64,000 nt of DNA from CAIKZY01 sp044374195 (GTDB lineage: Bacteria > Actinomycetota > Actinomycetes > S36-B12), in contig JBILOY010000001.1 of assembly GCA_044374195.1 (NCBI GenBank), positions 62,001 through 126,000 of the forward strand, in the 5' to 3' direction. A model generated the notes under the pieces. That model was not told where the DNA came from, did no database searches, and saw only the letters and a program-made list of their open reading frames with translations. This document shows, piece by piece, positions 1-8,378 of this stretch. Numbering within the stretch: the first letter of the stretch is position 1; the number at the start of each line of letters is the position of its first letter. The position numbers and the translations under genes were made by a program.

Positions 1-282
1 CGTGGTGGTACGCGAGGTGCGCATGGTCACTGACCTCTCATCGGAGGCCTAAAACACGAAACTCCACCGCATCACTGCGATGGAGCTCCTGAACGTGTGC
101 TCGTGTGCCGGCAAATCCCCCGTGCCCGCCGGACCACTATCGTCCCCAATTCTCAGGGCTCGATTCACCGTTCCGTGTCCCCCTCTGTGGGGAATAGAAC
201 AAAAGCCTAGCAGTCGGGCTCTAGCAGGCGATCGCGGCGATATACGAGTGGAGTGATGTGCAAGACCAGCGCCCCGCAGGTG
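1..282. other. Window edge and intergenic region downstream of dapB
   Basis: No complete gene is visible. On the plus strand an open frame enters from the left edge and stops with TAA at 50-52; it could be the last 16 codons of an unseen gene. On the minus strand an ATG at 24-22 follows a GAGAGG-like ribosome site, so a minus-strand gene could equally start here. The two readings cannot be separated from this little sequence. A second small hairpin, TCCCC/GGGGA with a six-base loop, lies at 178-193 on the dapB 3' side. Confidence 0.4.
62..85. terminator. Hairpin, possible bidirectional terminator
   Basis: Nine-base arms CTCCACCGC (62-70) and GCGATGGAG (77-85) pair with a single C-A mismatch around a six-base loop. 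There is no strong T-tract. It lies 10 bases after a possible plus-strand stop codon and downstream of minus-strand dapB, so it could end transcription from either side. Confidence 0.4.
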
Positions 283-1029
283 TCAGCTGCTCAGATCGAG
301 ATACGAGTCGAGCCCAATGGTCAGCCCGGGCCTGGAGGCCACCTTGCCGACGGCCAGCAGCACGCCCGGCATGAATGAGGTGCGGTCAATTGAGTCCTGG
401 CGAATAGTCAAGGTCTCGCCCTGCCCGCCCAGAAGCACTTCCTGGTGCGCCACGAGACCACGCACGCGGACTGAGTGAACCGTGATGCCGTCGATGTTCG
501 CGCCACGAGCGTGGTCGGTCTCATGCACGGTGGCGTCAGGGGCGGGGTCAACACCTGCGCGCTCGCGAGCCGCGGCGATTCGACTCGCAGTATGCGTCGC
601 GGTTCCCGACGGTGCGTCGACCTTGTCGGGGTGATGCAGCTCAATGATCTCGACAGACTCGAAGTACGGAGCGGCTATTTCGGCGAAATGCATCATGAGC
701 ACTGCGCCGATACCGAAGTTGGGTGCGATGAGCACGCCGACCTTCGGGTTCGCTGCGCACCAGGCCTTTACCTGCGCCAGACGAGTCTCATCGAAGCCGG
801 TTGTGCCGACGACGCAATGGATGCCGGCCTTGATGCAGTACTCGAGGGTGTCCATCACTGCATCAGGAGTGGTGAAGTCGACGACGACATCAGAGCCATC
901 GAGTTCACTGAGACCATCGCCTTGATCGATGGCCACCGCGAGGGTGCACTCCGGCGAGGCGTTGACCGCATCAACCACGGCACGACCCATGCGCCCACGG
1001 GCGCCGACAACTCCTACGCGAATACTCAC
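283..1029 (-). CDS. dapB: 4-hydroxy-tetrahydrodipicolinate reductase
   Basis: Cytoplasmic enzyme of the diaminopimelate/lysine pathway that reduces the DapA product with NAD(P)H, feeding peptidoglycan and lysine synthesis. The 248 residues match the usual length. The nucleotide-binding GARGRMG motif is at residues 9-15 and the signature ELHHPDKVDAPSGTA, with the catalytic His and Lys, is at about 130-144. The start ATG fits the normal N-terminus (MSIRVGVVGARG). It is the last gene of a minus-strand run after pnp and the M16 peptidase, with a 24-base gap, so co-transcription is likely. dapA is not in the window. Confidence 0.97.
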   Translation of the reverse strand: MSIRVGVVGARGRMGRAVVDAVNASPECTLAVAIDQGDGLSELDGSDVVVDFTTPDAVMDTLEYCIKAGIHCVVGTTGFDETRLAQVKAWCAANPKVGVLIAPNFGIGAVLMMHFAEIAAPYFESVEIIELHHPDKVDAPSGTATHTASRIAAARERAGVDPAPDATVHETDHARGANIDGITVHSVRVRGLVAHQEVLLGGQGETLTIRQDSIDRTSFMPGVLLAVGKVASRPGLTIGLDSYLDLSS

Positions 1030-1053
1030 ATGCTCATCTAAGCAGTCAGGCAG

Positions 1054-2394
1054 CTACGCCATGGCCGAGAAGCGCGTGGACTCGCTGAAGGGGCCAATCA
1101 AGGCCAGGGAGGGATCAGTGTCAAACAGGTCGCTGGCCAGCTCGCGAATGTCGTCGGAGGTAACCTCATCTACTCGATCGAGCAATTGACCGATGCTGAG
1201 CAGGGGTTCTTGGTGCAACTCGGACTTCGCGATGCGTGTCATGCGCGCACCCGTATCCTCCTGGCCGAGCACCGTGGCCCCGCGTACCTGACCCTTGGCC
1301 CGGCGGATCTCGTCGTCGGTCAGACCGTCGGTAACGAGCGCAGCGAGCTCATCACGGCAGACCTGCAGCACAGACTCGACCTTGCCCGGCAGGCAGCCGA
1401 CATAGATACCGAACATGCCGTTGTCGGCATAGCTCTGCGAGTACGAGTACACCGAGTAGGCCATGCCGCGCTTCTCGCGGATCTCCTGGAAGAGCCGACT
1501 GCTCATGCCACCGCCGAAGGCAGTTGAAAGCACGCTCATCGCGTACCGACGCCTATCACCGCGCGCCAGGCCCGGCATGCCCATGACGAGATGCGCCTGC
1601 TCGGTCGGACGCTCGACAATGCGAATGCCCGTTGCCGATCCGCGCGAGTTGCCGCCCTTGCGCACCGGCGCAATCTCAGCGGAGTCGTCGAGTACCGGCG
1701 CGAAGGCCTTGCGGACGAGCTTCACGACTGTGTCGTGATCAAGTGAGCCGGCGACTGAGACAACCATCGAGGACGGCTTGTAGCGCGAGCGGTAGAAGCG
1801 ATTGATCGAGGCACGCGGAATGGCTTCGATGGTGTCTGTAGTGCCGAGAATCGGGCGGCCGAGCGGCGAGTCGCCAAAAAGTACTGAGGCGAACTCATCG
1901 TGCACGACATCACTCGGGTCATCGTCATGCATGGCGATCTCCTCGAGGATCACGCCACGCTCGGACTCGACGTCAGCGGCGCGAATGAGCGCATCGGTGA
2001 CGACATCGCTGACAACCTCAATGGCCAGCGGAAGATCGTTATCGAGCACGCGTGCGTAGTAGCACGTGTACTCCTTGGTGGTGAAGGCATTCAGATCGCC
2101 GCCGACCGCTTCGATCGACGCGGAGATCTCCAACGCATCGCGCTGGTGCGTGCCCTTGAAGAGCAGATGCTCGAGGTAGTGGGCCGAGCCCATCGTGGCT
2201 GGAGTCTCATCGCGTGAGCCGACGCCTACCCAAACCCCGAAGGCCACCGAGCGAACGCCCGGCACCTGCTCGGTGATGATGCGCAAACCGCCAGGGAGGA
2301 CGGTACGGCGGACTAAGCCGCCGTCGCCCTCCCTGAGCAGTGTGCGTGTAGTTGTCTTCGGCCGTGAAGCCGTAAACGCAGAACTCTTAGCCAT
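1054..2394 (-). CDS. M16 family zinc metallopeptidase (pitrilysin/processing-peptidase type)
   Basis: 446-residue single-chain M16 peptidase. The inverted zinc motif HxxEH is at His72-Glu75-His76 (HYLEH), followed by the downstream Glu of the ESERGVILEEIAMHDD segment that completes the zinc site. The second half is the usual inactive M16 repeat. The start overlaps the pnp stop by eight bases, so the two are translationally coupled. This pnp-peptidase-dapB order is common in actinobacteria. The physiological substrate is unknown; the family cleaves peptides in a closed chamber. No signal peptide is seen, so it is probably cytoplasmic. Confidence 0.93.
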   Translation of the reverse strand: MAKSSAFTASRPKTTTRTLLREGDGGLVRRTVLPGGLRIITEQVPGVRSVAFGVWVGVGSRDETPATMGSAHYLEHLLFKGTHQRDALEISASIEAVGGDLNAFTTKEYTCYYARVLDNDLPLAIEVVSDVVTDALIRAADVESERGVILEEIAMHDDDPSDVVHDEFASVLFGDSPLGRPILGTTDTIEAIPRASINRFYRSRYKPSSMVVSVAGSLDHDTVVKLVRKAFAPVLDDSAEIAPVRKGGNSRGSATGIRIVERPTEQAHLVMGMPGLARGDRRRYAMSVLSTAFGGGMSSRLFQEIREKRGMAYSVYSYSQSYADNGMFGIYVGCLPGKVESVLQVCRDELAALVTDGLTDDEIRRAKGQVRGATVLGQEDTGARMTRIAKSELHQEPLLSIGQLLDRVDEVTSDDIRELASDLFDTDPSLALIGPFSESTRFSAMA

Positions 2395-4579
2395 TGGTGA
2401 CGGCAGATTCCTCGACGACCGGGATCAGCGAGAGCTTGCCGCGCGGATCGATTTCCTTGATCTCGACCTGAATCTTGTCGCCGACCTTGAGTACATCTTC
2501 GACGTTCTCCACGCGCTTGCCACCGGCAAGCTTCTTGACCTCGGAGATGTGCAGCAGTCCGTCCTTGCCCGGCATGAGGGAGACGAAGGCGCCGAAGGCA
2601 GCCGTCTTGACGACGGTTCCCAAGAAGCGCTCGCCCACCTCGGGCATGGTCGGGTTGGCAATCTGGTTGATCGCAGTACGGGCAGCCTCGGCCGAGGGGC
2701 CATCGGTTGCGCCGATGTAGACAGTGCCGTCATCTTCGATCGAGATGTCAGCGCCGGTCTCTTCCTGGATCTGGTTGATGATCTTGCCCTTGGGGCCGAT
2801 AACCTCACCGATCTTGTCGACGGGGATCTTCACCGCAATGACGCGAGGCGCAGTTGCCGCCATCTCGTCGGGTGCGTCGATGGCCTCGTTCATGACCTCG
2901 AGGATCGTGAAGCGAGCATCGCGTGCCTGCTGCAGTGCGCCGGCCAGGACCGAGGCAGGAATGCCATCGAGCTTGGTGTCGAGCTGCAGAGCGGTGACGA
3001 ACTGCTTGGTGCCTGCGACCTTGAAGTCCATGTCGCCGAAGGCATCCTCAGCACCGAGGATGTCGGTCAGTGCGACGTACTCGATCTTGCCGTCAACCTC
3101 GCCCGAGATCAGGCCCATGGCAATACCCGCAACAGGCGCGCGCAGCGGCACACCGGCATTGAGTAGTGACATGGTCGATGCGCAGACAGAGCCCATCGAG
3201 GTCGAACCGTTGGAACCGAGAGCCTCGGACACCTGGCGGATTGCGTACGGGAACTCCTCGCGCGAGGGCAGCACCGGAAGCAGTGCGCGCTCGGCGAGTG
3301 CTCCGTGGCCGATCTCGCGACGCTTGGGCGAGCCCACGCGGCCGGTTTCACCGGTCGAGTACGGCGGGAAGTTGTAGTTGTGCATGTAGCGCTTGCGGTT
3401 GTCGGGGTTCAGCGTGTCGAGCTGCTGCTCCATCTTGAGCATGTTCAGCGTGGTGACGCCCAGGATCTGGGTTTCGCCGCGCTCGAACAGTGCCGAGCCG
3501 TGAACACGCGGGATGACATCGACCTCTGCGGAGAGAGTACGGATGTCGGTAAGGCCGCGACCGTCGATGCGCACCTTGTCGCGCAGGACGCGATCGCGGA
3601 CGCACTTCTTGGTCACTGACTTTAGCGCTGCACCGAGCTCCTTCTCGCGGCCCTCGAACTGTGAGGAGAGCTCAGCGATGACGGTGACCTTGATGTCGTC
3701 GAGGGTGGCCTCGCGCTCGGCCTTGCTGACGATGGTCAGGGCCTTGCTGACATCAGCGAATGCCAGGCGCTCGACGGCGTCGTAGGCATCTGCCTGGTAC
3801 TCGAGGAAGATCGGGAACTCGCCGGTCGGCTTGGCAGCCTTGGACGCGAGCTCGATCTGTGCCTCGCAGAGAGCCTTGATGAACGGCTTGGCAGCCTCGA
3901 GGCCCTGGGCAACAACCTCTTCGGTCGGTGCAGTGGCGCCACCGGCGACGAGCTCGATGGTGCGTGCGGTTGCCTCAGCCTCGACCATCATGATCGCGAC
4001 GTCGTCAGCGGCGATGCGGCCGGCGACGACCATGTCGAACACGGCCTCTTCCAGCTGCTCGTGGGTCGGGAAGGCAACCCACTGGCCACCGATGAGGGCG
4101 ACGCGAACGCCACCGATCGGGCCGCTGAACGGAAGACCGGCCAGCTGAGTGGATGCCGATGCCGCGTTGATGGCGACAACGTCGTAGAGGTCGCGCGGGT
4201 TGAGCGACATGACCGTGATGACAACCTGAACCTCATTGCGCAGGCCCTTGACGAAGGTCGGTCGCAGCGGGCGGTCGATCAGCCGGCAGGTGAGGATGGC
4301 GTCTTCGGTCGGGCGACCCTCGCGGCGGAAGAACGAGCCGGGGATGCGACCGACGGAGTACATGCGCTCCTCGACATCAACCGTCAGCGGGAAGAAGTCG
4401 AACTGGTCCTTGGGGTTCTTGGACGCAGTGGTGGCCGAGAGCAGCATGGTCTCGTCGTCGAGGTACACGGCAACGGAGCCTGCAGCCTGGCGTGCCAGGC
4501 GACCGGTCTCGAAACGGATGGTGCGGGTGCCGAACGACCCATTGTCGATAACGGCTTCGGTGATCTGGGGACCCTCCAC
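2387..4579 (-). CDS. pnp: Polyribonucleotide nucleotidyltransferase (PNPase)
   Basis: 3'-5' phosphorolytic exoribonuclease and, in actinobacteria, also the likely 3'-tailing enzyme. It has two RNase PH-like domains, a KH domain at about 580-640 (IPVDKIGEVIGPKGK) and an S1 domain at about 646-715, in the standard order. An open frame extends upstream to 4672, but the GTG at 4579 is chosen because a perfect AGGAGG lies five bases ahead and the protein then begins VEGPQITEAVIDNG, as homologues do; this gives 730 residues. It follows rpsO, the usual rpsO-pnp arrangement, with a 283-base leader containing hairpins. Its stop overlaps the M16 peptidase start. Confidence 0.97.
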   Translation of the reverse strand: MEGPQITEAVIDNGSFGTRTIRFETGRLARQAAGSVAVYLDDETMLLSATTASKNPKDQFDFFPLTVDVEERMYSVGRIPGSFFRREGRPTEDAILTCRLIDRPLRPTFVKGLRNEVQVVITVMSLNPRDLYDVVAINAASASTQLAGLPFSGPIGGVRVALIGGQWVAFPTHEQLEEAVFDMVVAGRIAADDVAIMMVEAEATARTIELVAGGATAPTEEVVAQGLEAAKPFIKALCEAQIELASKAAKPTGEFPIFLEYQADAYDAVERLAFADVSKALTIVSKAEREATLDDIKVTVIAELSSQFEGREKELGAALKSVTKKCVRDRVLRDKVRIDGRGLTDIRTLSAEVDVIPRVHGSALFERGETQILGVTTLNMLKMEQQLDTLNPDNRKRYMHNYNFPPYSTGETGRVGSPKRREIGHGALAERALLPVLPSREEFPYAIRQVSEALGSNGSTSMGSVCASTMSLLNAGVPLRAPVAGIAMGLISGEVDGKIEYVALTDILGAEDAFGDMDFKVAGTKQFVTALQLDTKLDGIPASVLAGALQQARDARFTILEVMNEAIDAPDEMAATAPRVIAVKIPVDKIGEVIGPKGKIINQIQEETGADISIEDDGTVYIGATDGPSAEAARTAINQIANPTMPEVGERFLGTVVKTAAFGAFVSLMPGKDGLLHISEVKKLAGGKRVENVEDVLKVGDKIQVEIKEIDPRGKLSLIPVVEESAVTNG

Positions 4580-4584
4580 GGGTG

Positions 4585-4590
4585 CCTCCT
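4585..4590 (-). promoter_or_regulatory. Ribosome binding site that fixes the pnp start
   Basis: AGGAGG on the minus strand, five bases before the GTG at 4579. It decides between this start and upstream in-frame ATG codons at 4672 and 4636. Confidence 0.85.
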
Positions 4591-4825
4591 GTTCTGTTGA
4601 CAGGGGCGCACACGTCTTGCGGCCGGTGGCGGTCATCGATCGAGGCCCACGGGCATCAAGCCCGGAGGTCACTACCGAGGACCGAACTACTGGCGCGCGC
4701 TGTCGCGGCGCCCCGGATTATCGAGTGATTCTTTTCTTCGGATGAAGTTATGGAGCCGATGCCGGTGGAACGGCATCGTTTCTTGCAGCTGGCGCCGAAT
4801 GAACAGCACCAGGAGAAGGATTCAG

Positions 4826-4853
4826 GAGTCGGCGCCACTGCGGGCGCCGACTC
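4826..4853 (-). terminator. Strong hairpin after rpsO
   Basis: Perfect 11-bp stem GAGTCGGCGCC/GGCGCCGACTC with a six-base loop, nine bases after the rpsO stop. The following minus-strand sequence is only mildly T-rich, so it may be an attenuator or processing/protection hairpin rather than a complete terminator before pnp. Confidence 0.75.
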
Positions 4854-4862
4854 GCCGAACAC

Positions 4863-5132
4863 TTAGCGACGAATGCCCAGCTTCTCGATGATCGAGCGGT
4901 AGCGGGCAATGTCGGTCTTGACCAAGTACTGGAGCAGACGACGGCGCTGTCCGACGAGGATCAGCAGGCCGCGACGGCTGTGGTGGTCGTGCTTGTGCAT
5001 CTTGAGATGCTCGGTGAGATCCTGGATGCGCTTGGTCAGCATCGCGATCTGGACCTCGGGTGATCCGGTATCGCCCGGCTTCTTGCCGTACTCGGCAACG
5101 ATCTGGGCCTTGACTGCGGAATCGAGAGGCAT
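4863..5132 (-). CDS. rpsO: 30S ribosomal protein S15
   Basis: Primary 16S rRNA-binding protein of the small subunit platform. From the ATG at 5132 the product is 89 residues, the standard length, starting MPLDSAVKAQIVAEYG and containing the conserved TGSPEVQIAMLTKRI and LKMHKHDHHSRRGLL segments. The frame is open further upstream (to 5192), but those 20 codons are not part of the S15 family. Located directly upstream of pnp. Confidence 0.98.
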   Translation of the reverse strand: MPLDSAVKAQIVAEYGKKPGDTGSPEVQIAMLTKRIQDLTEHLKMHKHDHHSRRGLLILVGQRRRLLQYLVKTDIARYRSIIEKLGIRR

Positions 5133-5344
5133 TGCATTCCCTTCGGGCGCGCTGCACGGGGCAGCACTTTTCATAATCGACACGAATCGCAAAGCGCCCG
5201 CTTCACGACCGTCTGGAGCCTTGAGGCTATCAGCCAGTGCTCAGGGGGCGAAATCCACGAAGCCGTGACCCTAAATCGGGCATATCGGGCAAGCGAGCCA
5301 TTCGGGTCCCCTGGTTCACTTCTCAGCGGCGAGATCTTCGGATC

Positions 5345-6220
5345 TCACTTCTCGTTCGCGAGCTCCTCGGAAGCGATCTCGAGATCCTCGACCACGATGT
5401 CATCGGGCCCAGGCCGAAGTCTGGCCGAAACGATCAGGTAGATCAGAGCGCCGAGGCCCACCAGTATCGAGGTCCACTCATTAAGGCGAAGGCCGAGGAG
5501 GACGTTCGCCTCATCAATGCGCAGACCCTCGATCCAGAAGCGGCCGACGCAGTAGAGCAGCACGTAGAGGGCGAAGACGCGGCCATGACCCATCCGGAAG
5601 CGCTTATCGGCCCAGACCAGCACGAGCACCATGCCCAGGAGCCACAGTGTTTCGTAGAGAAAGGTCGGTTGGAAGGTGGCGAACTGCTCGTAACCGGCCG
5701 GCCGATGAATCGGGTCGATCTCCAAGGCCCACGGCACCGTGGTCGGCTTTCCGAAGAGCTCCTGGTTGAAGTAGTTGCCGAGTCGGCCGATGGCCTGAGC
5801 CAAGGCAATGGCCGGCGCGATGGCATCGGCCACCGGCGGCAATGCGACACCTGCGCGACGTGCACCAATCCAGGCGCCGAGGGCACCCAGGGCCACTGCG
5901 CCCCAGATACCCAGGCCGCCGTCCCAGATGCGGAAGGCAGCGGCAAGCCCCTTACCGTCAGGCCCGAAGTACAGCTGGTTGTCGGAGACCACGTGGTACA
6001 GCCGGCCGCCGATGATGCCGAAGGGCACGGCCCAGATGGCAATGTCAGTGATGGTGCCGGGGCGACCACCGCGTGCGACATAGCGCTTCCCACCGAACCA
6101 GACGGCAATGATGATGCCGGCGACGATCAACAGTGCGTAAGCGCGCACCGGGAAGGGGCCGAGATCCCAGGTGCCCTGGGCAGGGCTCGGGATGAACGCG
6201 AGCACCTCAGATGACGTCAT
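5345..6220 (-). CDS. lgt: Phosphatidylglycerol-prolipoprotein diacylglyceryl transferase
   Basis: Membrane enzyme that adds diacylglycerol to the lipobox Cys of prolipoproteins, the first step of lipoprotein maturation. 291 residues with about seven membrane segments. The Lgt signature GRLGNYFNQELFG is at about 142-154, and the N-terminal LGPFPVRAYAL segment is typical. Its partner signal peptidase II (lspA) is in this window at 27.1-27.7 kb, and several predicted lipoproteins (47.6 and 50.4 kb) are potential substrates. It follows the DsbA-like gene after 31 bases. Confidence 0.96.
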   Translation of the reverse strand: MTSSEVLAFIPSPAQGTWDLGPFPVRAYALLIVAGIIIAVWFGGKRYVARGGRPGTITDIAIWAVPFGIIGGRLYHVVSDNQLYFGPDGKGLAAAFRIWDGGLGIWGAVALGALGAWIGARRAGVALPPVADAIAPAIALAQAIGRLGNYFNQELFGKPTTVPWALEIDPIHRPAGYEQFATFQPTFLYETLWLLGMVLVLVWADKRFRMGHGRVFALYVLLYCVGRFWIEGLRIDEANVLLGLRLNEWTSILVGLGALIYLIVSARLRPGPDDIVVEDLEIASEELANEK

Positions 6221-6251
6221 CAGGGGTCCTCACGCTCAGCCACAGATCCGG

Positions 6252-7046
6252 CTACTTGGACGCTTCGGCAATTGCCTGCTCGAGCGTCTCCTGCTCGACG
6301 GCAATCGAAGCATTAATCTCCTGGCCATTGATCTTGATCAATGGCGTGCCGGGGATGTTCGAGTCGTAGAACACCTGAGTGGAGTTCATTGCCCAGGGCT
6401 CATAGGTGCCGTCAGTGACGCACGACGTGAAGGTCTCGAGATCGGCGCCGGTGATCCCGACAGTCTCGGCGAGACCGAGGAGTAACTCCTCCGAGTAGCC
6501 ATCACCCTCGGTTGCCGGGGCATTGGCGAACACTTCGGTGTGGTACTCCTTGGACTTGCCCGCATCAACAGCGCATCCCCAAGCTGCAGTGGCGCGAACC
6601 GAAGAGTCGTTACCGAGCTTGCCATCGAGGAAGGTGGCCGGTCGCCAGATCAGTCGAATCTTGCCGTCAAGTGCCAACTGCTCGATGCCGGCGCCATTGG
6701 CCTTTTCCAGGGACTGACATGCAGGGCACTGGAAGTCTTCCCAGATCTCCATCACCGGAACGTTGGCAGCGTCGTTGAACGGCACGCCGTAGGCGTACTC
6801 GTCGCCGGTCGGGAAAGTGCCCTTCGGGGCAGGCGCATTGGGATCTGCCGTGGCGGTAGAACCGCCCGCAGTCTCACTCGAGGAGTTCCGGGCCACCACG
6901 GCGATGCCGATGATGCCGAGCACGACGACGATGACGACGACTGCGCCCACGATGCGGGTAATGCGCTCGCGCTTCTTCTCGCCTGCGTTGGCGGCGTTGC
7001 GGGCCGCCTCTGCCTTGGCGCGGCGGTCGCTGTTCTTGTCACCCAT
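6252..7046 (-). CDS. Membrane-anchored DsbA-like thiol oxidoreductase
   Basis: 264 residues: a basic cytoplasmic N-terminus, one membrane anchor at about 30-52 and an extracytoplasmic DsbA/thioredoxin-fold domain (thioredoxin_4 type) with the redox motif CPAC at about 106-109 (FQCPACQSLE). The cis-Pro loop is probably NIPGTPLIKING. It probably introduces or isomerises disulfides in exported proteins. It overlaps the upstream MauE-like gene by eight bases, so the two probably form an electron-transfer pair. The cysteine-paired secreted proteins elsewhere in the window are plausible substrates (inference). Confidence 0.9.
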   Translation of the reverse strand: MGDKNSDRRAKAEAARNAANAGEKKRERITRIVGAVVVIVVVLGIIGIAVVARNSSSETAGGSTATADPNAPAPKGTFPTGDEYAYGVPFNDAANVPVMEIWEDFQCPACQSLEKANGAGIEQLALDGKIRLIWRPATFLDGKLGNDSSVRATAAWGCAVDAGKSKEYHTEVFANAPATEGDGYSEELLLGLAETVGITGADLETFTSCVTDGTYEPWAMNSTQVFYDSNIPGTPLIKINGQEINASIAVEQETLEQAIAEASK

Positions 7047-7578
7047 TGTCGTGCCCTTCGCTGGTGGACTTCTCTGTACTACCGTAATTCACGGTCTCGG
7101 ACTTCGATGACCGGGAGGGGCCGATATCCAGCCCGAATTTCGTGCGGGGCCACGCGACCAGCCAGACACCCATGCCCACGAAGAGCAGATCGCGCAGGAT
7201 CGCGGCGGTGTAGCGCCCGGTGCGACCCTCCTCGGAGACATCACCGCCGCCGCCGAAGCAGCCGCAGTCGATGTTGTACCCGCGGGCCCACACGCTCGCG
7301 ATTCCGAGAACGAATGCGGTCATCAGACAGGCGGTGAGGAATCCCGCCCAGCGCACGAAGAGGCCGATGAGCAGCAGCAGGCCGATGATCACCTCGGCGA
7401 TCGGCATGACCCAGCCCAGGATGCTCGGGATGCTGCCGCCGAAGATGCGGTAGGCCACGATTGCGTCGCGCGCGCCGTCAGGCTCGAAGAGCTTGATCGC
7501 GCCCGCGTAGATGAGCACGCCGGCAAGCACGAGTCGGAAGACCAGGCCGATCCACGGGTTGCCCCAGATCTTCCTCAT
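7039..7578 (-). CDS. MauE/DoxX-family membrane protein, likely redox partner of the DsbA-like protein
   Basis: 179 residues with four predicted membrane helices and the motif NIDCGCFGGGG at about 101-111, which is typical of MauE-type proteins thought to re-oxidise or supply electrons to periplasmic thiol proteins. The start overlaps the trpA stop by four bases and its own 3' end overlaps the DsbA-like gene, so it belongs to one transcription unit running from trp into the redox pair. Role inferred from family and context. Confidence 0.85.
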   Translation of the reverse strand: MRKIWGNPWIGLVFRLVLAGVLIYAGAIKLFEPDGARDAIVAYRIFGGSIPSILGWVMPIAEVIIGLLLLIGLFVRWAGFLTACLMTAFVLGIASVWARGYNIDCGCFGGGGDVSEEGRTGRYTAAILRDLLFVGMGVWLVAWPRTKFGLDIGPSRSSKSETVNYGSTEKSTSEGHDNG

Positions 7579-8378
7579 GCTCGAACTCCTTCGGCCAGTT
7601 CTCGGGTCAATGTGTCGATCGCGATGCAGGCATCATCGATCGTGGCCGCGTCGAGCACTCGCTTGACGAAGGCTGATCCCACGATAACTCCGTCGGCGTA
7701 GGAGGCAACAGAGGCGGCCTGCTCCCCAGTCGAGACGCCGACGCCCACGCAGATCGGAAGCTCAGTGGCAGGCCGGGTGCGGGCGACCAGTTCACCCGCG
7801 GCCGTGCCGAGGGTCGTGCGTGCACCGGTGACACCCATGGTCGAGGCCGCGTAGACGAAACCGGACGTCGACTCAACCACCTTTGCAATGCGCGCGTCAG
7901 TAGACGAGGGCGCGACCAAGAAGATGCGCTCAATGCCATGTGCATCGGTCGCAGTGATCCAGTCACCTGCTTCTTCGGGGGTGAGATCAGGAGTGATGAC
8001 GCCCAGACCGCCAGCTGCGGCTAGACGCGTCGCGAAGCGATCCACGCCGTAGCGCTCGATCGGGTTCCAGTACGACATGACCACTGCCGTGGCGCCCGCA
8101 GCGACAACCTGCTCGACAACTTCCAGAACCGTCTCGGGGGTGGTGCCGCCACGCAGTGCGATGTCGACGGCTTCCTGGATAGCCGGGCCGTCCATCAGCG
8201 GATCAGAGTACGGAAGACCGACCTCGATGATGTCGCAGCCGCTCTCGACCATCTGGTTGATGATGCGCACGCTGTCAGCGGCATTCGGAAAGCCTGCAGG
8301 CAGGTAGCCGATCAGTGCAGCGCGGTTCTCGGACTTTGCGTGCGCAAAGGCTGCCGCCAGTGAGGCGTGGCGGGTCAT
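7575..8378 (-). CDS. trpA: Tryptophan synthase alpha subunit
   Basis: Cleaves indole-3-glycerol phosphate to indole and glyceraldehyde-3-phosphate. 267 residues, a TIM barrel with the catalytic Glu and Asp in DIIEVGLPYSDPLMDGP (about residues 50-66). It overlaps trpB by four bases (ATGA), as in coupled alpha-beta expression. Confidence 0.97.
   Translation of the reverse strand: MTRHASLAAAFAHAKSENRAALIGYLPAGFPNAADSVRIINQMVESGCDIIEVGLPYSDPLMDGPAIQEAVDIALRGGTTPETVLEVVEQVVAAGATAVVMSYWNPIERYGVDRFATRLAAAGGLGVITPDLTPEEAGDWITATDAHGIERIFLVAPSSTDARIAKVVESTSGFVYAASTMGVTGARTTLGTAAGELVARTRPATELPICVGVGVSTGEQAASVASYADGVIVGSAFVKRVLDAATIDDACIAIDTLTRELAEGVRA

Larger units (their letters stand above)
4580..4862 (-). 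other. pnp leader between rpsO and pnp
   Basis: 283 bases without a gene. It holds the rpsO terminator hairpin (4826-4853) and a second hairpin, GATGCCG/CGGCATC around a six-base loop, at 4758-4777. In enterobacteria the pnp leader is folded and cut by RNase III for autoregulation; the hairpin here would suit a similar role, but that is inference. Confidence 0.5.

Noticed and set aside
475..1041. Long open frame opposite dapB
   Set aside because: Antisense shadow typical of high-GC coding DNA; dapB on the other strand has full family motifs.
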